Below are positions 35,748-44,695 of a DNA stretch of 64,000 bases, one piece after another. Made by a program: the position numbers and the translations under genes. The stretch spans positions 1-64,000 of the forward strand of contig NZ_JACZFR010000011.1 of the NCBI RefSeq assembly GCF_014904815.1, given 5' to 3'. Origin of the DNA: Microbulbifer taiwanensis. GTDB taxonomy: Bacteria > Pseudomonadota > Gammaproteobacteria > Pseudomonadales > Cellvibrionaceae. Under the pieces are notes generated by a model. The model was given only the letters and a program-made list of their open reading frames with translations, was not told where the DNA came from and did no database searches. Numbering within the stretch: the stretch's first letter is position 1; each line of letters starts with the position of its first letter.

Positions 35748-37238
35748 TTACCGGCTCCAGGGGCCACGCAACTCACCGCCGGCCAGGGAACGCAATCTCG
35801 GCAAAATAATCTGGTCCCTGTCCTGGACCGAGCGCAGGGTACTGATGCCGGCACTGTCGAACTTCGCCGCGGCCCTGTCGGTCAGCAGCGCCTCGGCACA
35901 GGGCGTCATCCAGTGGCCCTGCGGTAGTTTGCGCAGGTGCAACGGCAAGTCTTCATAGCGGGCCGAAGACACTGGGGCCAACCGCCCACTCTGCGAAAAC
36001 TGCTGACATATTGACAGTGCCAGCAGGTAGGCGGAGTTCCCCCACAGGTAGTAGCCGTGGCCGTGCTCGTGTGTCAGCTCTTCAAAATTGAAGCGCTCGG
36101 TCGTTGCTGAATCGGCGCCATAGGGCAGGCGCAACATAAATCTGGGCCCCGCCAGTGCCACATGGGCGCTGGCGGAATAGTCGCGCACCGCCTGCCAGCC
36201 TTGTGCAAACTCATTTGACAGCGGATAGTGCCAATCGTCCGGGTCCACCGATCCCGACAGCCCCGGACACCCGGCCAGTCTGGGATCGGCGCCGAGGATC
36301 AGTGTGCTGCCGGCGGCTTCAGCGATGGTTGCCAGGTCGATCAACAGGTGCAGGTCCCGCTCCTCATCGGCAATAAAGAAGTCCCCGATCACCATATTGA
36401 AGGGCCGGCTTCCCGCGGCGGTCTCCCGCTCCACCAGGCACTTGAACAACTGTGACTGCTCCAGGTCGCTTTCGGCCTGGGCGAAGTCCGCCAGCAACTC
36501 CTCCTTGCTGACATCGATCAGGAACAGTTGCAGATTAGGGTGATCGTCGATACGTCTCAGCAACAGGTGCAGGCCTCTCCAGCTGGCCTCTACCTGACGG
36601 AAGTCGCTGTTGTGCATGATTTTTCGCATCGCTTCCGACACCGCCTCCGAGAGCGCCTGCAGGTAGTCGTCCTGGCGGTGGTCCGGCCTTTCCTGTACAT
36701 AGGGGGCGACAATATCCTTGATGAGGCGATCTATCTGCGACTGCTCGCCGCCCTGGAACTCCCGCAGGCCCTCGCCGGACAGGATCGCATCCAACATGGA
36801 TGCGCCGCCGAGCGCAGGCTTGGAGCCGGCTTCGCGCAGCCCGGGATCCCACTGGCGGATTTCCTCGGCGGCGCGGGAGAATTCACGCGGATTTAACAGC
36901 TGTCTCTCCAGCTCAATAAACCGCTTGAACAGCGGCAGGCGACTGTACAGGTAATCCGGATGCAGGTCGTCAAACTCCAGCAGGGACAGGGGTTCCTCCT
37001 GCGTCGGCAACTGCAGGCGCACGCCCAATTTCTCGAACAATGACTCGAAGCCATCCTTACTCAGGGAATAGGCCCTGCGCCCGGACAGGGTTTCCGGCTC
37101 GCACTGCCTGCGACTGGCGCGACCACTGAAGTCCCCCAGTATCGCGACCTTTAATTGCTCGTCGGAAGGCTGCGGTATATGCCCCTCCCGGTCACCGAAT
37201 GCGATGGGCGCACCCGAATTTATTGTGGCTCGGTTCAC
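35748..37238 (-). CDS. TssB-TssC fusion-like sheath protein lacking the TssC C-terminus
   Basis: The product is 496 aa. Residues about 28-140 follow the TssB pattern: LKVAILGDFSGR, then YSLSKDGFESLFEKLGVRLQLP and LLEFDDLHPDYLYSRLPLFKRF. Residues about 195-490 follow TssC: DFRQVEASWRGLHLLL, SQLFKCLVERETAAGSRPFNMVIGDF and YYLWGNSAYLLALSICQQF. It then stops near the point where TssC1 still has about 120 residues. It may cap, start or regulate the sheath; this is inference. The GTG start lies 2 bp after the RAYT-like gene, with GGAG inside the last codons of that gene, so translation is coupled. The annotation name could also be TssC-like or TssC3. Confidence 0.82.
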   Translation of the reverse strand: MNRATINSGAPIAFGDREGHIPQPSDEQLKVAILGDFSGRASRRQCEPETLSGRRAYSLSKDGFESLFEKLGVRLQLPTQEEPLSLLEFDDLHPDYLYSRLPLFKRFIELERQLLNPREFSRAAEEIRQWDPGLREAGSKPALGGASMLDAILSGEGLREFQGGEQSQIDRLIKDIVAPYVQERPDHRQDDYLQALSEAVSEAMRKIMHNSDFRQVEASWRGLHLLLRRIDDHPNLQLFLIDVSKEELLADFAQAESDLEQSQLFKCLVERETAAGSRPFNMVIGDFFIADEERDLHLLIDLATIAEAAGSTLILGADPRLAGCPGLSGSVDPDDWHYPLSNEFAQGWQAVRDYSASAHVALAGPRFMLRLPYGADSATTERFNFEELTHEHGHGYYLWGNSAYLLALSICQQFSQSGRLAPVSSARYEDLPLHLRKLPQGHWMTPCAEALLTDRAAAKFDSAGISTLRSVQDRDQIILPRLRSLAGGELRGPWSR

Positions 37239-37240
37239 AC

Positions 37241-38056
37241 TCAGCTCTCCATCGCTGCCATTTCGGCAGTTTTCAGTTTTTCTGTACCAGTTACCGGTAC
37301 ACCTTGATCTTTATCCTGGCTTTTTCTCGAACCGCCAGCCTCATTGCCACCGGCAACTCCTTGATCGATTTTTTTTGACTTTGGCGGACGACCGCGCTTA
37401 AGGGGCCTCACCCGCTGATTGGCGATCTGTTCTATTTTATCCTTGAAGACATCCCCACCCAGTACATGCCCAAGCTTGATGGTCTCGGCAATATACTCCA
37501 GCAAACGGCGATCAAAGCTGTAGCGGAACAGCTTCCGGTACTCCTGGGCACGCTCCCGCGCCGTCTCCCCCAATGCCATATACAAGCGATGGTCGGTAAT
37601 GACGGGGCTCGCGATATTGTTGGCGTGGTGATTAAAGCTGGACCAGGCATAGTCTCCCAGAGATTCGGCCAGCCCCAGGTAAAGCGGCCGCAGCTCCACA
37701 TAGCGATAACAGGTGAGCAGGTAGGCGTCCGAGTCGATCAGGCTGGATTTGTAGCGCCCTCTCCACAGGGTACCGGAACGTTTGTAGCGGTGGTTCACAT
37801 ACTGCACATAGCGCCGCCCCAGGGACTGCATCATCGACGACACCCCATCCGGCACCCTGGGCATGGCGATTATCTGCACCATGTTGGGCAGCAGTACATA
37901 GGCATGGATGTCTACGCGATACTGATCAGCGGCATTGCGCAGGCTGATCAGGTAGAACTGATAATCTTCCTCATCAAAAAAACACGGCAGGTTGTTGTGG
38001 CCCACCTGTACGATGTGCTGGGGTATATCTATCAGATTGAGCCTGGGGAGACGGGG
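37241..38056 (-). CDS. RAYT-like (REP-associated Y1 transposase) protein without HUH motif, first gene of the T6SS array
   Basis: The product is 271 aa. The RAYT fold is clear: MPRLPRLNLIDIPQHIVQVG, CFFDEEDYQFYL, HAYVLLPN, MMQSLGRRYVQYVNHRYKRSG, TLWRGRYKSSL, CYRYVELRP and DYAWSSF. Active members have an H-hydrophobe-H pair after the PN or TN; here it is Met59-Val60-Gln61, so metal binding and strand cleavage should be lost. The nucleophile-region Tyr (117 or 119) remains. A C-terminal tail has KRGRPPK (about 220-226), an AT-hook-like minor-groove motif. It is co-directional with the T6SS genes and its end carries the next gene's ribosome site. DNA binding without transposition is inferred. 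A start at 38110 adds 18 residues. Confidence 0.8.
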   Translation of the reverse strand, partial: PRLPRLNLIDIPQHIVQVGHNNLPCFFDEEDYQFYLISLRNAADQYRVDIHAYVLLPNMVQIIAMPRVPDGVSSMMQSLGRRYVQYVNHRYKRSGTLWRGRYKSSLIDSDAYLLTCYRYVELRPLYLGLAESLGDYAWSSFNHHANNIASPVITDHRLYMALGETARERAQEYRKLFRYSFDRRLLEYIAETIKLGHVLGGDVFKDKIEQIANQRVRPLKRGRPPKSKKIDQGVAGGNEAGGSRKSQDKDQGVPVTGTEKLKTAEMAAMES

Positions 38057-38112
38057 CATCTTGCCAACAAATCCTTTTGTTGCACGCTGGTACTGCTTGG
38101 CAGTATCCATTT

Positions 38113-38162
38113 ACAGGGCGGACATTATCGCAAAACAAAGAAAAAAATTTCAAACGCCCTGT
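38113..38162 (-). promoter_or_regulatory. Promoter of the T6SS array bracketed by an inverted-repeat operator candidate
   Basis: On the minus strand TTGAAA (38148-38153) and GATAAT (38124-38129) are 18 bases apart, a close match to sigma-70 boxes. The perfect inverted repeat ACAGGGCG (38113-38120) and CGCCCTGT (38155-38162) sits one arm over the expected transcription start and one arm just upstream of the -35 box. Arm centres are 42 bp apart, four helical turns. Confidence 0.55.
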
Positions 38163-38260
38163 GTCGACGCGTTAACATTACTCGCCAATTTCGACTGCAG
38201 TAGATAGCAGATAAAAATCGATTAGTGGCGATGGGATTAGAAAAAGGAGTCGCAACCGAC

Positions 38261-39124
38261 ATGGAGTCCATCAGGCTGGCAGTCAACGGAAGGACAGATA
38301 TCGGTCAGGTCCGGGAAGAAAATGAAGACAGCATTCGGTGGTTTGCCGCCCCCGACCACCCTTTTGCCTATATCGTTGTCGCCGATGGCATGGGCGGATA
38401 CAGCGGCGGTGCCACCGCGAGCAATATCGCCGCTGACACCCTGAAAAAATATCTGGATGGCCTGCTCGAGCACACTTTTCTTTCCTGTTCTCCGGACCAG
38501 CAGCAGCTGATGTTGCGCGCCGTGCTATTGGACGCGATCAATATTGCCAACCGCGAAATTCTTTCGGCCAAGGGTGCCCACGCCCAGCTGTCACAAATGG
38601 GTACTACGCTGGTAGTCGCAGTGATCTGGCACGATTACCTGATCGTGGCCCATCTAGGCGACTCACGTGCCTACCTGTGGAATAACTACGGCATGCAACG
38701 CCTGACGCGGGACCATAGTGTGGTGCAGGAGATGATCGACAGCGGCCAGCTCACGTCAGAGCAGGCACAGGAGTCCAGTGTGCGCAACCACATCACCCGC
38801 GCGTTGGGTGTCTCCGAGCAGGTAGAACCGGACATCAACAGCTGGAAGCTCACCGAAAATGCACTGCTCCTGCTGTGCAGCGACGGCCTCACCGAGTATC
38901 TCGATGACCACGCCATAGAGCGGGTACTCGCCACCCACAGGCCCGCACTCGAGTGCGTATACCGCTTTATCGACGACGCAAACCGATTCGGCGGGCGGGA
39001 CAATATCAGTGCTGGGATCTTAGAGTTCGCCAGCCAGGTCGAAACCCTGACGACGGACAGTGAAAGTAGCATCACACTGCGGCCGCAGCGGGAAGATGTG
39101 ACCGTGCGCAAGGAACAGCGCTAA
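38261..39124 (+). CDS. pppA: PP2C-type Ser/Thr phosphatase of T6SS (PppA)
   Basis: The product is 287 aa, a complete PP2C domain with metal-binding Asp residues in VREENEDS, VVADGMGGYSGG, VAHLGDSRAYLW, LLLCSDGLTEY and GGRDNISAGI. It should remove phosphate from the Fha protein and so reset or switch off secretion, opposing the kinase at 4716-7322. The ATG at 38261 has AAGGAG eleven bases upstream; in-frame starts at 38225 and 38231 have none. It diverges from the RAYT-like gene and shares the intergenic region. Confidence 0.92.
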   Translation: MESIRLAVNGRTDIGQVREENEDSIRWFAAPDHPFAYIVVADGMGGYSGGATASNIAADTLKKYLDGLLEHTFLSCSPDQQQLMLRAVLLDAINIANREILSAKGAHAQLSQMGTTLVVAVIWHDYLIVAHLGDSRAYLWNNYGMQRLTRDHSVVQEMIDSGQLTSEQAQESSVRNHITRALGVSEQVEPDINSWKLTENALLLLCSDGLTEYLDDHAIERVLATHRPALECVYRFIDDANRFGGRDNISAGILEFASQVETLTTDSESSITLRPQREDVTVRKEQR

Positions 39125-39147
39125 TACAGAATTGCGAGTACGCCTCT

Positions 39148-42100
39148 ATGACACCGGAACGTCTGGCCGACTATATCCCGCAACTCCTCGACACACTACA
39201 GCCGCCCCGCCTCGATTTTCCATCGCGGGACCCGGCGTCTGTCTGCCACTGGCTGAACGATCAGTCCGGTATCCCGGCGGACGCGATCTCGCCACTCGGC
39301 AGCCTGTGGCCGCGGCTGCCGCAGTTTGCCGCCAATCATTACAGCCTCGCCCGGGCACCGCGCCTCCCCCAGCTCTGTATCGACGACGCCGGTCCCATCC
39401 ATCTGGTCACCTCACCCGGAACAGATCCGCAGGGATGCCCCATACCGGCGCTGGAAAACTGTCAAAAGGTATCGGAGCATGTCATCGCCAGTAATGGTGA
39501 AGTGGCTTTTCAGCGCGATGACATCAGCATCCCCGGCCCCTTCGAATTTCGCTGGCAGCGCTACTTCCGGCACAGCAATACTCGGGATTGCGGCCTGGGA
39601 ATTGGCTGGCGCCACAGCCTCAGCGAAGAACTGCAGATTGAGGATGGCAAGGCGCAGTTCCATTCGGCCGAAGGCCGTATCATCGAGTTTTCGCTGCCGC
39701 CGATAGGCCACAGCTGCTACAACCGCTTCGAACGCCTGCTGTTGCACCGGCAGAGCCTGCACAGCTACAGGATTACGGCCTTTGACAGGCCGAATCGCAT
39801 CTTCCGCTCGGACGGCGTCAACAGCGCCCTGCCATTGGTCGAGATTCGCGATCAGTTCGGCAACGCCCTCACCATCGACTATCAGGATGGGCTGCCCAGA
39901 AAAATGGTCTGTTCCTGGGGACGCCTGTTTGAGTTCCAATGCCGCGAAGGGCATATAGAAAAGCTGGTTGACTGCCATGCGCCCGGCGAGTGCGAGTACC
40001 TGTGTGCCTATCAATACGATGCGCAGTCGCTCACAGAGGCCAGTATGGGACTGCAGCGGGAATGCTATCAATATCGGGATCAATTGCTCGCTGCCATCGA
40101 CAGCGACAGCCGCGGCGATTTCAAGTTTGTGTACGACAGCCAGCTGCGCTGTCGGGAATTGCAGATCAATGGCCTTATTCAAAAGCTGAATTGGCGCAAG
40201 TCGCAGCAGCTCTGCACACTCAGTTCCGCCGACCGGCTGCCCGTAGAGTGGAAGTTCAACGACGCTGGACAACTGCTCAGCGAGCGGCAGGAGCATATTC
40301 ACCGGAAGTTCCTCTACGATCTCTACGGGAACCTGTGCCAGGTTACGTCAGCGGACGGACAGCGCAGTATCTATCGCCACGACGAGCTCGGCCGCCTCAC
40401 TCGCCAAACCTGCAACGGCACCAGCGATCGCTATGTCTACGATGATAACGGACGACTTGTGGCGGTGCAGACGCTAGGCAACCAGATCTGGCGATACGCC
40501 TACGGCGCTTCGGGACTTGCCGTGGAGATTACCGACCCAGAGGGACACCTTTGGCAGTGCCAGTACGGTGATCGGGGCCAGCTGTTGCAGATCACCGATC
40601 CCGAGGGCGGCCGCGTGGAGCTGAACTGGGACAGTCAGGCGCAGTTGCAGTCAGTCCAGCGCGGCGACCGCCATTGGAAGTTTGAGTACAACCACTGGTG
40701 CCAGCCGGTCGCCCTGGTCGTGGATGGGGAGACGCGGCGACAGTGGCGCTACGGAGCCGCGGCGGAACTGAGGGAGGCCCACTTCGGCGATTTTCAGTAT
40801 CTACTGGAGTACGACGCCCGGGGCCGTGCAGGCGCGCTGCAATCCGGCAACGGCCACAGCCTGGCCTGGCACAGAGACAGGGCCGGCAATGTCCGCCAGA
40901 TCTGTTTCGCCGACCAACGCAATTGGCACCTGCAATACAACACCCGTGGACAGCTGACAGAAGTGGAGAGCGATACCGGCAGCAGCCGCTGGCGCTACGA
41001 TCCGTACGGCCGCCTTTCAAGTTGCCGTGACACACACACGGGCCTCAAAGAATGGCACTACAACCCGGTCGGCAGGGTGCGCAAGTATCGCCACAATGAC
41101 AACCGTTGGTATCTCGAGTATTCAGCAGCGGGCACACTGCGACAGATTCGCAACAACAGTGGGCAACAGTGCGAATTTCACTACGATCCGCAACAGAGAT
41201 TGACGCAGGCCGATAACGGCCACGCCAGCGTGCGTTTTCACTACGATCATCGCAATTTGCTCACGGCCGAGCACCACGACAGCAGGGACGGTGGCAGCAA
41301 TTCCCTGAACCATATCTACGATGCTCGCGGCTGGCTGAGAGGTACAGGTTCGGACCTGCTCGACCTGGCCTATATCCAGGCGCCCAACGGCGAGCTGTAC
41401 GGGTTAGATGCCAATGGTGAGTCCGTCTTCCGCGGTGAGTCCCAGGCACAGGGTGCCAGCTGGATGCAGGGCAAGTTGCACTGTCACTACCAATATCGCA
41501 ACGAGCAACTCACGGCTATCGAAACCGATCGCGAATTTGGATGGGCATTCGATTGCCGCCACCCCATTTCCCTGACGGAACCGCGCACCGCCCCAGATTT
41601 TCCCCACAAAGACATTTGCCGGGATCCACACGGCAATGTTACTCGCGAAACAAGGCGCGCGAACCGGCGTGAATACCTGTATCAATACGACGGCTGGGGG
41701 CTACTCAGCAGCGCCGAATGTGGCGACTTCAAGACCCATTTCCGCTACGACCCCTTCGGTCGACGCCTGAGCAAACTGAGCAGCCACCGAAAGTCGAGTC
41801 GCAGGCGCCGTATCAATACCAGTTGGTACGGGTTCGGAATCTGGGGAGAAACGCAGGTTCTCAACGGAAAGTCCCAGTCCGCGGCGCACTACCTGTACCA
41901 CCCCGCTTCGCGACAACTGCTGTGTCGATGGATTGATGAAACGGCAGAGCACTACCTGCTGGACCCCAGCGGGCAACCGCTCGCGCTCTTCGACCAGCAG
42001 GGTGAAGTACTGTGGCTCGCTGCGGCGCAAAATGAAAAACTGCCCCGGGTGATCGGTGGCAGCTGCGGTCCCTGGCGCGGCAGGGATCTGCTTGCCGACA

Positions 42101-42270
42101 GTGAAACGGGCCTCTATTACAGCTGGCGGGGTTACTGGCACCCACTGCTGCAATGCTGGCTGAATTGTGTGGATCCCCTCTCACCCCACACCGGCCTGCC
42201 CCTCGCGGAACAGAGTGAAGGCGCTGTAGTGCCGCTCAAACCGCCCGAAACAGCGGAAGCTACAGAGTAG
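39148..42270 (+). CDS. RHS/YD-repeat protein without toxin domain
   Basis: The product is 1040 aa. There is no PAAR and no transmembrane segment at the N-terminus. A DUF6531-like plug begins near PGPFEFRWQRYF (about 130-150). Some 20 or more YD-type repeats follow (YDLYGNLCQVTSADG, RHDELGRLTRQT, YRYDPFGRRLSKLSS-like). The core end DSETGLYYSWRGYW is present near 990, but the usual autoproteolytic DPxGL segment and variable toxin are replaced by a 30-residue Pro/Glu tail. It lies 23 bp after pppA on the same strand. It may be an empty or structural RHS cage or a decayed effector; no immunity gene follows. Confidence 0.85.
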   Translation: MTPERLADYIPQLLDTLQPPRLDFPSRDPASVCHWLNDQSGIPADAISPLGSLWPRLPQFAANHYSLARAPRLPQLCIDDAGPIHLVTSPGTDPQGCPIPALENCQKVSEHVIASNGEVAFQRDDISIPGPFEFRWQRYFRHSNTRDCGLGIGWRHSLSEELQIEDGKAQFHSAEGRIIEFSLPPIGHSCYNRFERLLLHRQSLHSYRITAFDRPNRIFRSDGVNSALPLVEIRDQFGNALTIDYQDGLPRKMVCSWGRLFEFQCREGHIEKLVDCHAPGECEYLCAYQYDAQSLTEASMGLQRECYQYRDQLLAAIDSDSRGDFKFVYDSQLRCRELQINGLIQKLNWRKSQQLCTLSSADRLPVEWKFNDAGQLLSERQEHIHRKFLYDLYGNLCQVTSADGQRSIYRHDELGRLTRQTCNGTSDRYVYDDNGRLVAVQTLGNQIWRYAYGASGLAVEITDPEGHLWQCQYGDRGQLLQITDPEGGRVELNWDSQAQLQSVQRGDRHWKFEYNHWCQPVALVVDGETRRQWRYGAAAELREAHFGDFQYLLEYDARGRAGALQSGNGHSLAWHRDRAGNVRQICFADQRNWHLQYNTRGQLTEVESDTGSSRWRYDPYGRLSSCRDTHTGLKEWHYNPVGRVRKYRHNDNRWYLEYSAAGTLRQIRNNSGQQCEFHYDPQQRLTQADNGHASVRFHYDHRNLLTAEHHDSRDGGSNSLNHIYDARGWLRGTGSDLLDLAYIQAPNGELYGLDANGESVFRGESQAQGASWMQGKLHCHYQYRNEQLTAIETDREFGWAFDCRHPISLTEPRTAPDFPHKDICRDPHGNVTRETRRANRREYLYQYDGWGLLSSAECGDFKTHFRYDPFGRRLSKLSSHRKSSRRRRINTSWYGFGIWGETQVLNGKSQSAAHYLYHPASRQLLCRWIDETAEHYLLDPSGQPLALFDQQGEVLWLAAAQNEKLPRVIGGSCGPWRGRDLLADSETGLYYSWRGYWHPLLQCWLNCVDPLSPHTGLPLAEQSEGAVVPLKPPETAEATE

Positions 42271-42338
42271 AGGGCGCACGCACCCGCCGGTATCCTGCGA
42301 CTACAATTCGGGATATCCGTTTCCCCAAGTGGCCCAGC

Positions 42339-43355
42339 ATGGCAGAAGATTTTGTGATTGGCGGTGTCTCGGTGGCGCGCGGCGAGACCAGGCGCATTGA
42401 ATTGCCTGTCGTGCGCCTCTACACCGATACGGAGATGGCAATCCCGGTTTACGTGCAACGCGGCAAAAAGAAAGGGCCCACCATTTTCGTGTGCGCAGCC
42501 ATTCACGGCGATGAACTGAACGGTATAGAAATCATCAGCCGCCTGATCCGCAACCGCGCGCTAAAGTCCCTGCGCGGCACCCTGATTGCAGTGCCGGTGG
42601 TCAATGTCTACGGTGTGCTGGAACAGTCCCGCTACCTGCCGGACAGGCGCGACCTGAATCGCTCGTTTCCCGGTTCCGCCAAGGGCTCTCTCGCGGCGCG
42701 TATGGCGCACGTCTTTCTCGACGAGATAGTCTCCAAGTGCGATTGCGGCATAGACCTGCACACCGGTGCCATACATCGCAGCAACCTGCCGCAGATACGC
42801 GCTAACCTGGACGACGGGGAGACGCTGGCCATGGCCAGGGCCTTTGGCGTACCGGTACTGCTGAACTCCACCCTGCGCGACGGCTCCCTGCGCCAGGCGG
42901 CGGCGGACCTGGGTGTGCGCATTCTTCTGTATGAATCCGGCGAGGCCCTGCGCTTCGACGAACTCTGTATTCGCGCCGGCTTGAAGGGCGTCCTGAATGT
43001 ACTGCGCCACCTGCAGATGCTGCCCAAGGGGCGCAGACAGCACAGTATCGAGCCGTTTGTGGCGCGGCGCAGTGGCTGGCTGCGCGCCAGCGACAGCGGT
43101 ATCGTCAATCACAAGAAAGACTTGGGTGATCACGTGCTCAAAGGCGAAGTGCTGGCCACCATTGCGGATCCCTACGGCAACGAGCTGGACCGGGTGCTGT
43201 GCAATGCGGACGGCATCATTATCGGCAGGCAGAATATCCCCCTGGTACAGGAAGGCGAGGCCATGTATCACATCGCCTATTTCCACGAACCACACGAAGT
43301 GGCGGAAAGCCTGGAGCTTTTACAGGACAGCCTGCTGCCGGATGAGAATTTCTGA
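42339..43355 (+). CDS. Succinylglutamate desuccinylase/aspartoacylase family zinc hydrolase
   Basis: The product is 338 aa of the M14-related AstE/AspA fold. Zinc ligands are visible in AAIHGDELNG (His and Glu) and GIDLHTG (His). DRRDLNRSFPG is the substrate-binding segment and a C-terminal beta domain begins near 240 (GWLRASDSGIVNHKKDLGDHV). The exact substrate cannot be told; family members near ATP-grasp genes act on acylated amino acids. It is 69 bp after the RHS gene and convergent with the transglycosylase gene. Confidence 0.88.
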   Translation: MAEDFVIGGVSVARGETRRIELPVVRLYTDTEMAIPVYVQRGKKKGPTIFVCAAIHGDELNGIEIISRLIRNRALKSLRGTLIAVPVVNVYGVLEQSRYLPDRRDLNRSFPGSAKGSLAARMAHVFLDEIVSKCDCGIDLHTGAIHRSNLPQIRANLDDGETLAMARAFGVPVLLNSTLRDGSLRQAAADLGVRILLYESGEALRFDELCIRAGLKGVLNVLRHLQMLPKGRRQHSIEPFVARRSGWLRASDSGIVNHKKDLGDHVLKGEVLATIADPYGNELDRVLCNADGIIIGRQNIPLVQEGEAMYHIAYFHEPHEVAESLELLQDSLLPDENF

Positions 43356-43369
43356 AATTCCCGGCAATG

Positions 43370-44593
43370 CTATTGCGACTGCAACAACTCCAGCACTTCC
43401 AGACTCGGATAGCCCTGCACATCGACACCGGCGCTCTTCTCAAATGCCTCAATCGCCTTGCGCGTGCCTGAGCCGGCCTTGCCGTCGATTTCTCCCTTGT
43501 AGAAGCCCTTGTCTTTCAACAGTTTCTGCAGCTCCTCAACCTGAGCGCTGTCGATGCGGGTAAAGGGCCGCTTCCAGTCGTGCACCAGGCCGGGGGCGCC
43601 GCCAATCTGGTCGGCGAGCAGGCCTATCGCCGTCGCATAGCGATCCGAGTTGTTGTAACGCTTGATCACAAAGAAATTCTTCAGCATCAGGAAGGCGGGA
43701 CCGCCGCGGCCGTCCGGCAGCTTGAGCTCGGCCTTGTCGCTCTTGCGCGGAAAGGGCTCGCCGTTGGCGCGCTTCACACCCAGCTTTTCCCACTCGCCAA
43801 TGGTCAGCTTGCCGGCGGGCAGCTTGCGATCGGGAATGGTGACCTCGTAGCCCCAGGTCTCACCTTTGCGCCAGCCGTTGTTCGACAGCAGGCTGGCCGC
43901 AGTGCCCAGGGCATCCGGTATCGAGTTCCAGATATCGCGCTTGCCGTCGCCGTCCATGTCCACCGCGTAGGCCTGGTAGCTGGTGGGAATAAACTGGGTG
44001 TGCCCCATTGCCCCGGCCCAGGAGCCGGTCAGGTGACTCTCGTCGATATCGCCGCTCTGCAGGATTTTCAACGCGGACAGTAACTGCTGGCGGCCAAACT
44101 TCTTGCGCTGCGGATCCGCGTAGGCCAGGGTCGCCAGGGAGCGGATCACACTGCGCATCACATTCTGGTTGTCGAGGATACCGCCGTAACTCGACTCCAC
44201 GGACCAGATCGCCAGCAGTATGTTCGGGTTCACACCGAAGCGCTGTTCTATCTTGTCCAGCCACGGCTGCAGCTTTTCTTTCTCCTTTTTGCCCCGTTCT
44301 ACGGCGCGCTTCTGCACCCGGTTGTCGAAGTACTGCCACACCGGCGCCTTGAATTCCGGCTGGTAGCTGGCCTTGTCCAGTACCCACTGATCCGGCGAGG
44401 TGATGCCCTTGAAGGCGCGGTCGTAGACCTCGCCGGAGATGCCGTTCTTGAGCGCGGTCTTGCGGAAATCCTTCACCCACTTCTCAAAACCGGGATCCGC
44501 CGCCTCCTGGGCACTGAGCGGCAGTGAAAGTAGGCATATGGCAACCAGGGCAAAAATGGGGGGCAGTTTACTCAGTTGGCGGGAGCTGGACAT
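43370..44593 (-). CDS. MltB-family lytic murein transglycosylase with peptidoglycan-binding domain
   Basis: The product is 407 aa with a signal peptide (IFALVAICLLSLPLSAQ). The transglycosylase domain has IWSVESSYGG with the catalytic Glu, TGSWAGAMGHTQFIPTSYQ and DMDGDGKRDIWNS. A C-terminal PG_binding_1 domain (about 345-407) ends the protein. It cleaves glycan strands with 1,6-anhydro product in the periplasm. Start 44593 has AAGGAA seven bases upstream. It is a housekeeping gene, not part of the T6SS set. Confidence 0.92.
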   Translation of the reverse strand: MSSSRQLSKLPPIFALVAICLLSLPLSAQEAADPGFEKWVKDFRKTALKNGISGEVYDRAFKGITSPDQWVLDKASYQPEFKAPVWQYFDNRVQKRAVERGKKEKEKLQPWLDKIEQRFGVNPNILLAIWSVESSYGGILDNQNVMRSVIRSLATLAYADPQRKKFGRQQLLSALKILQSGDIDESHLTGSWAGAMGHTQFIPTSYQAYAVDMDGDGKRDIWNSIPDALGTAASLLSNNGWRKGETWGYEVTIPDRKLPAGKLTIGEWEKLGVKRANGEPFPRKSDKAELKLPDGRGGPAFLMLKNFFVIKRYNNSDRYATAIGLLADQIGGAPGLVHDWKRPFTRIDSAQVEELQKLLKDKGFYKGEIDGKAGSGTRKAIEAFEKSAGVDVQGYPSLEVLELLQSQ

Positions 44594-44695
44594 AGGGATT
44601 CCTTCGGCGCACATCAATTTGCTCGCTCTAGGGTAGAACGGGAATCCGCCATCCGAAAGGCGGATTCACACGCCTGTGACAGGGATCTAGACAGC

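Noticed and set aside
37241-38110. Active insertion sequence inside the T6SS locus
   Set aside because: No terminal repeats or target duplication were seen, the HUH motif is lost, and the gene is tightly coupled to the next T6SS gene.
43370-44593. Lytic transglycosylase as a T6SS component
   Set aside because: It has a standard MltB architecture and is separated from the locus by a deacylase gene; nothing links it to secretion.
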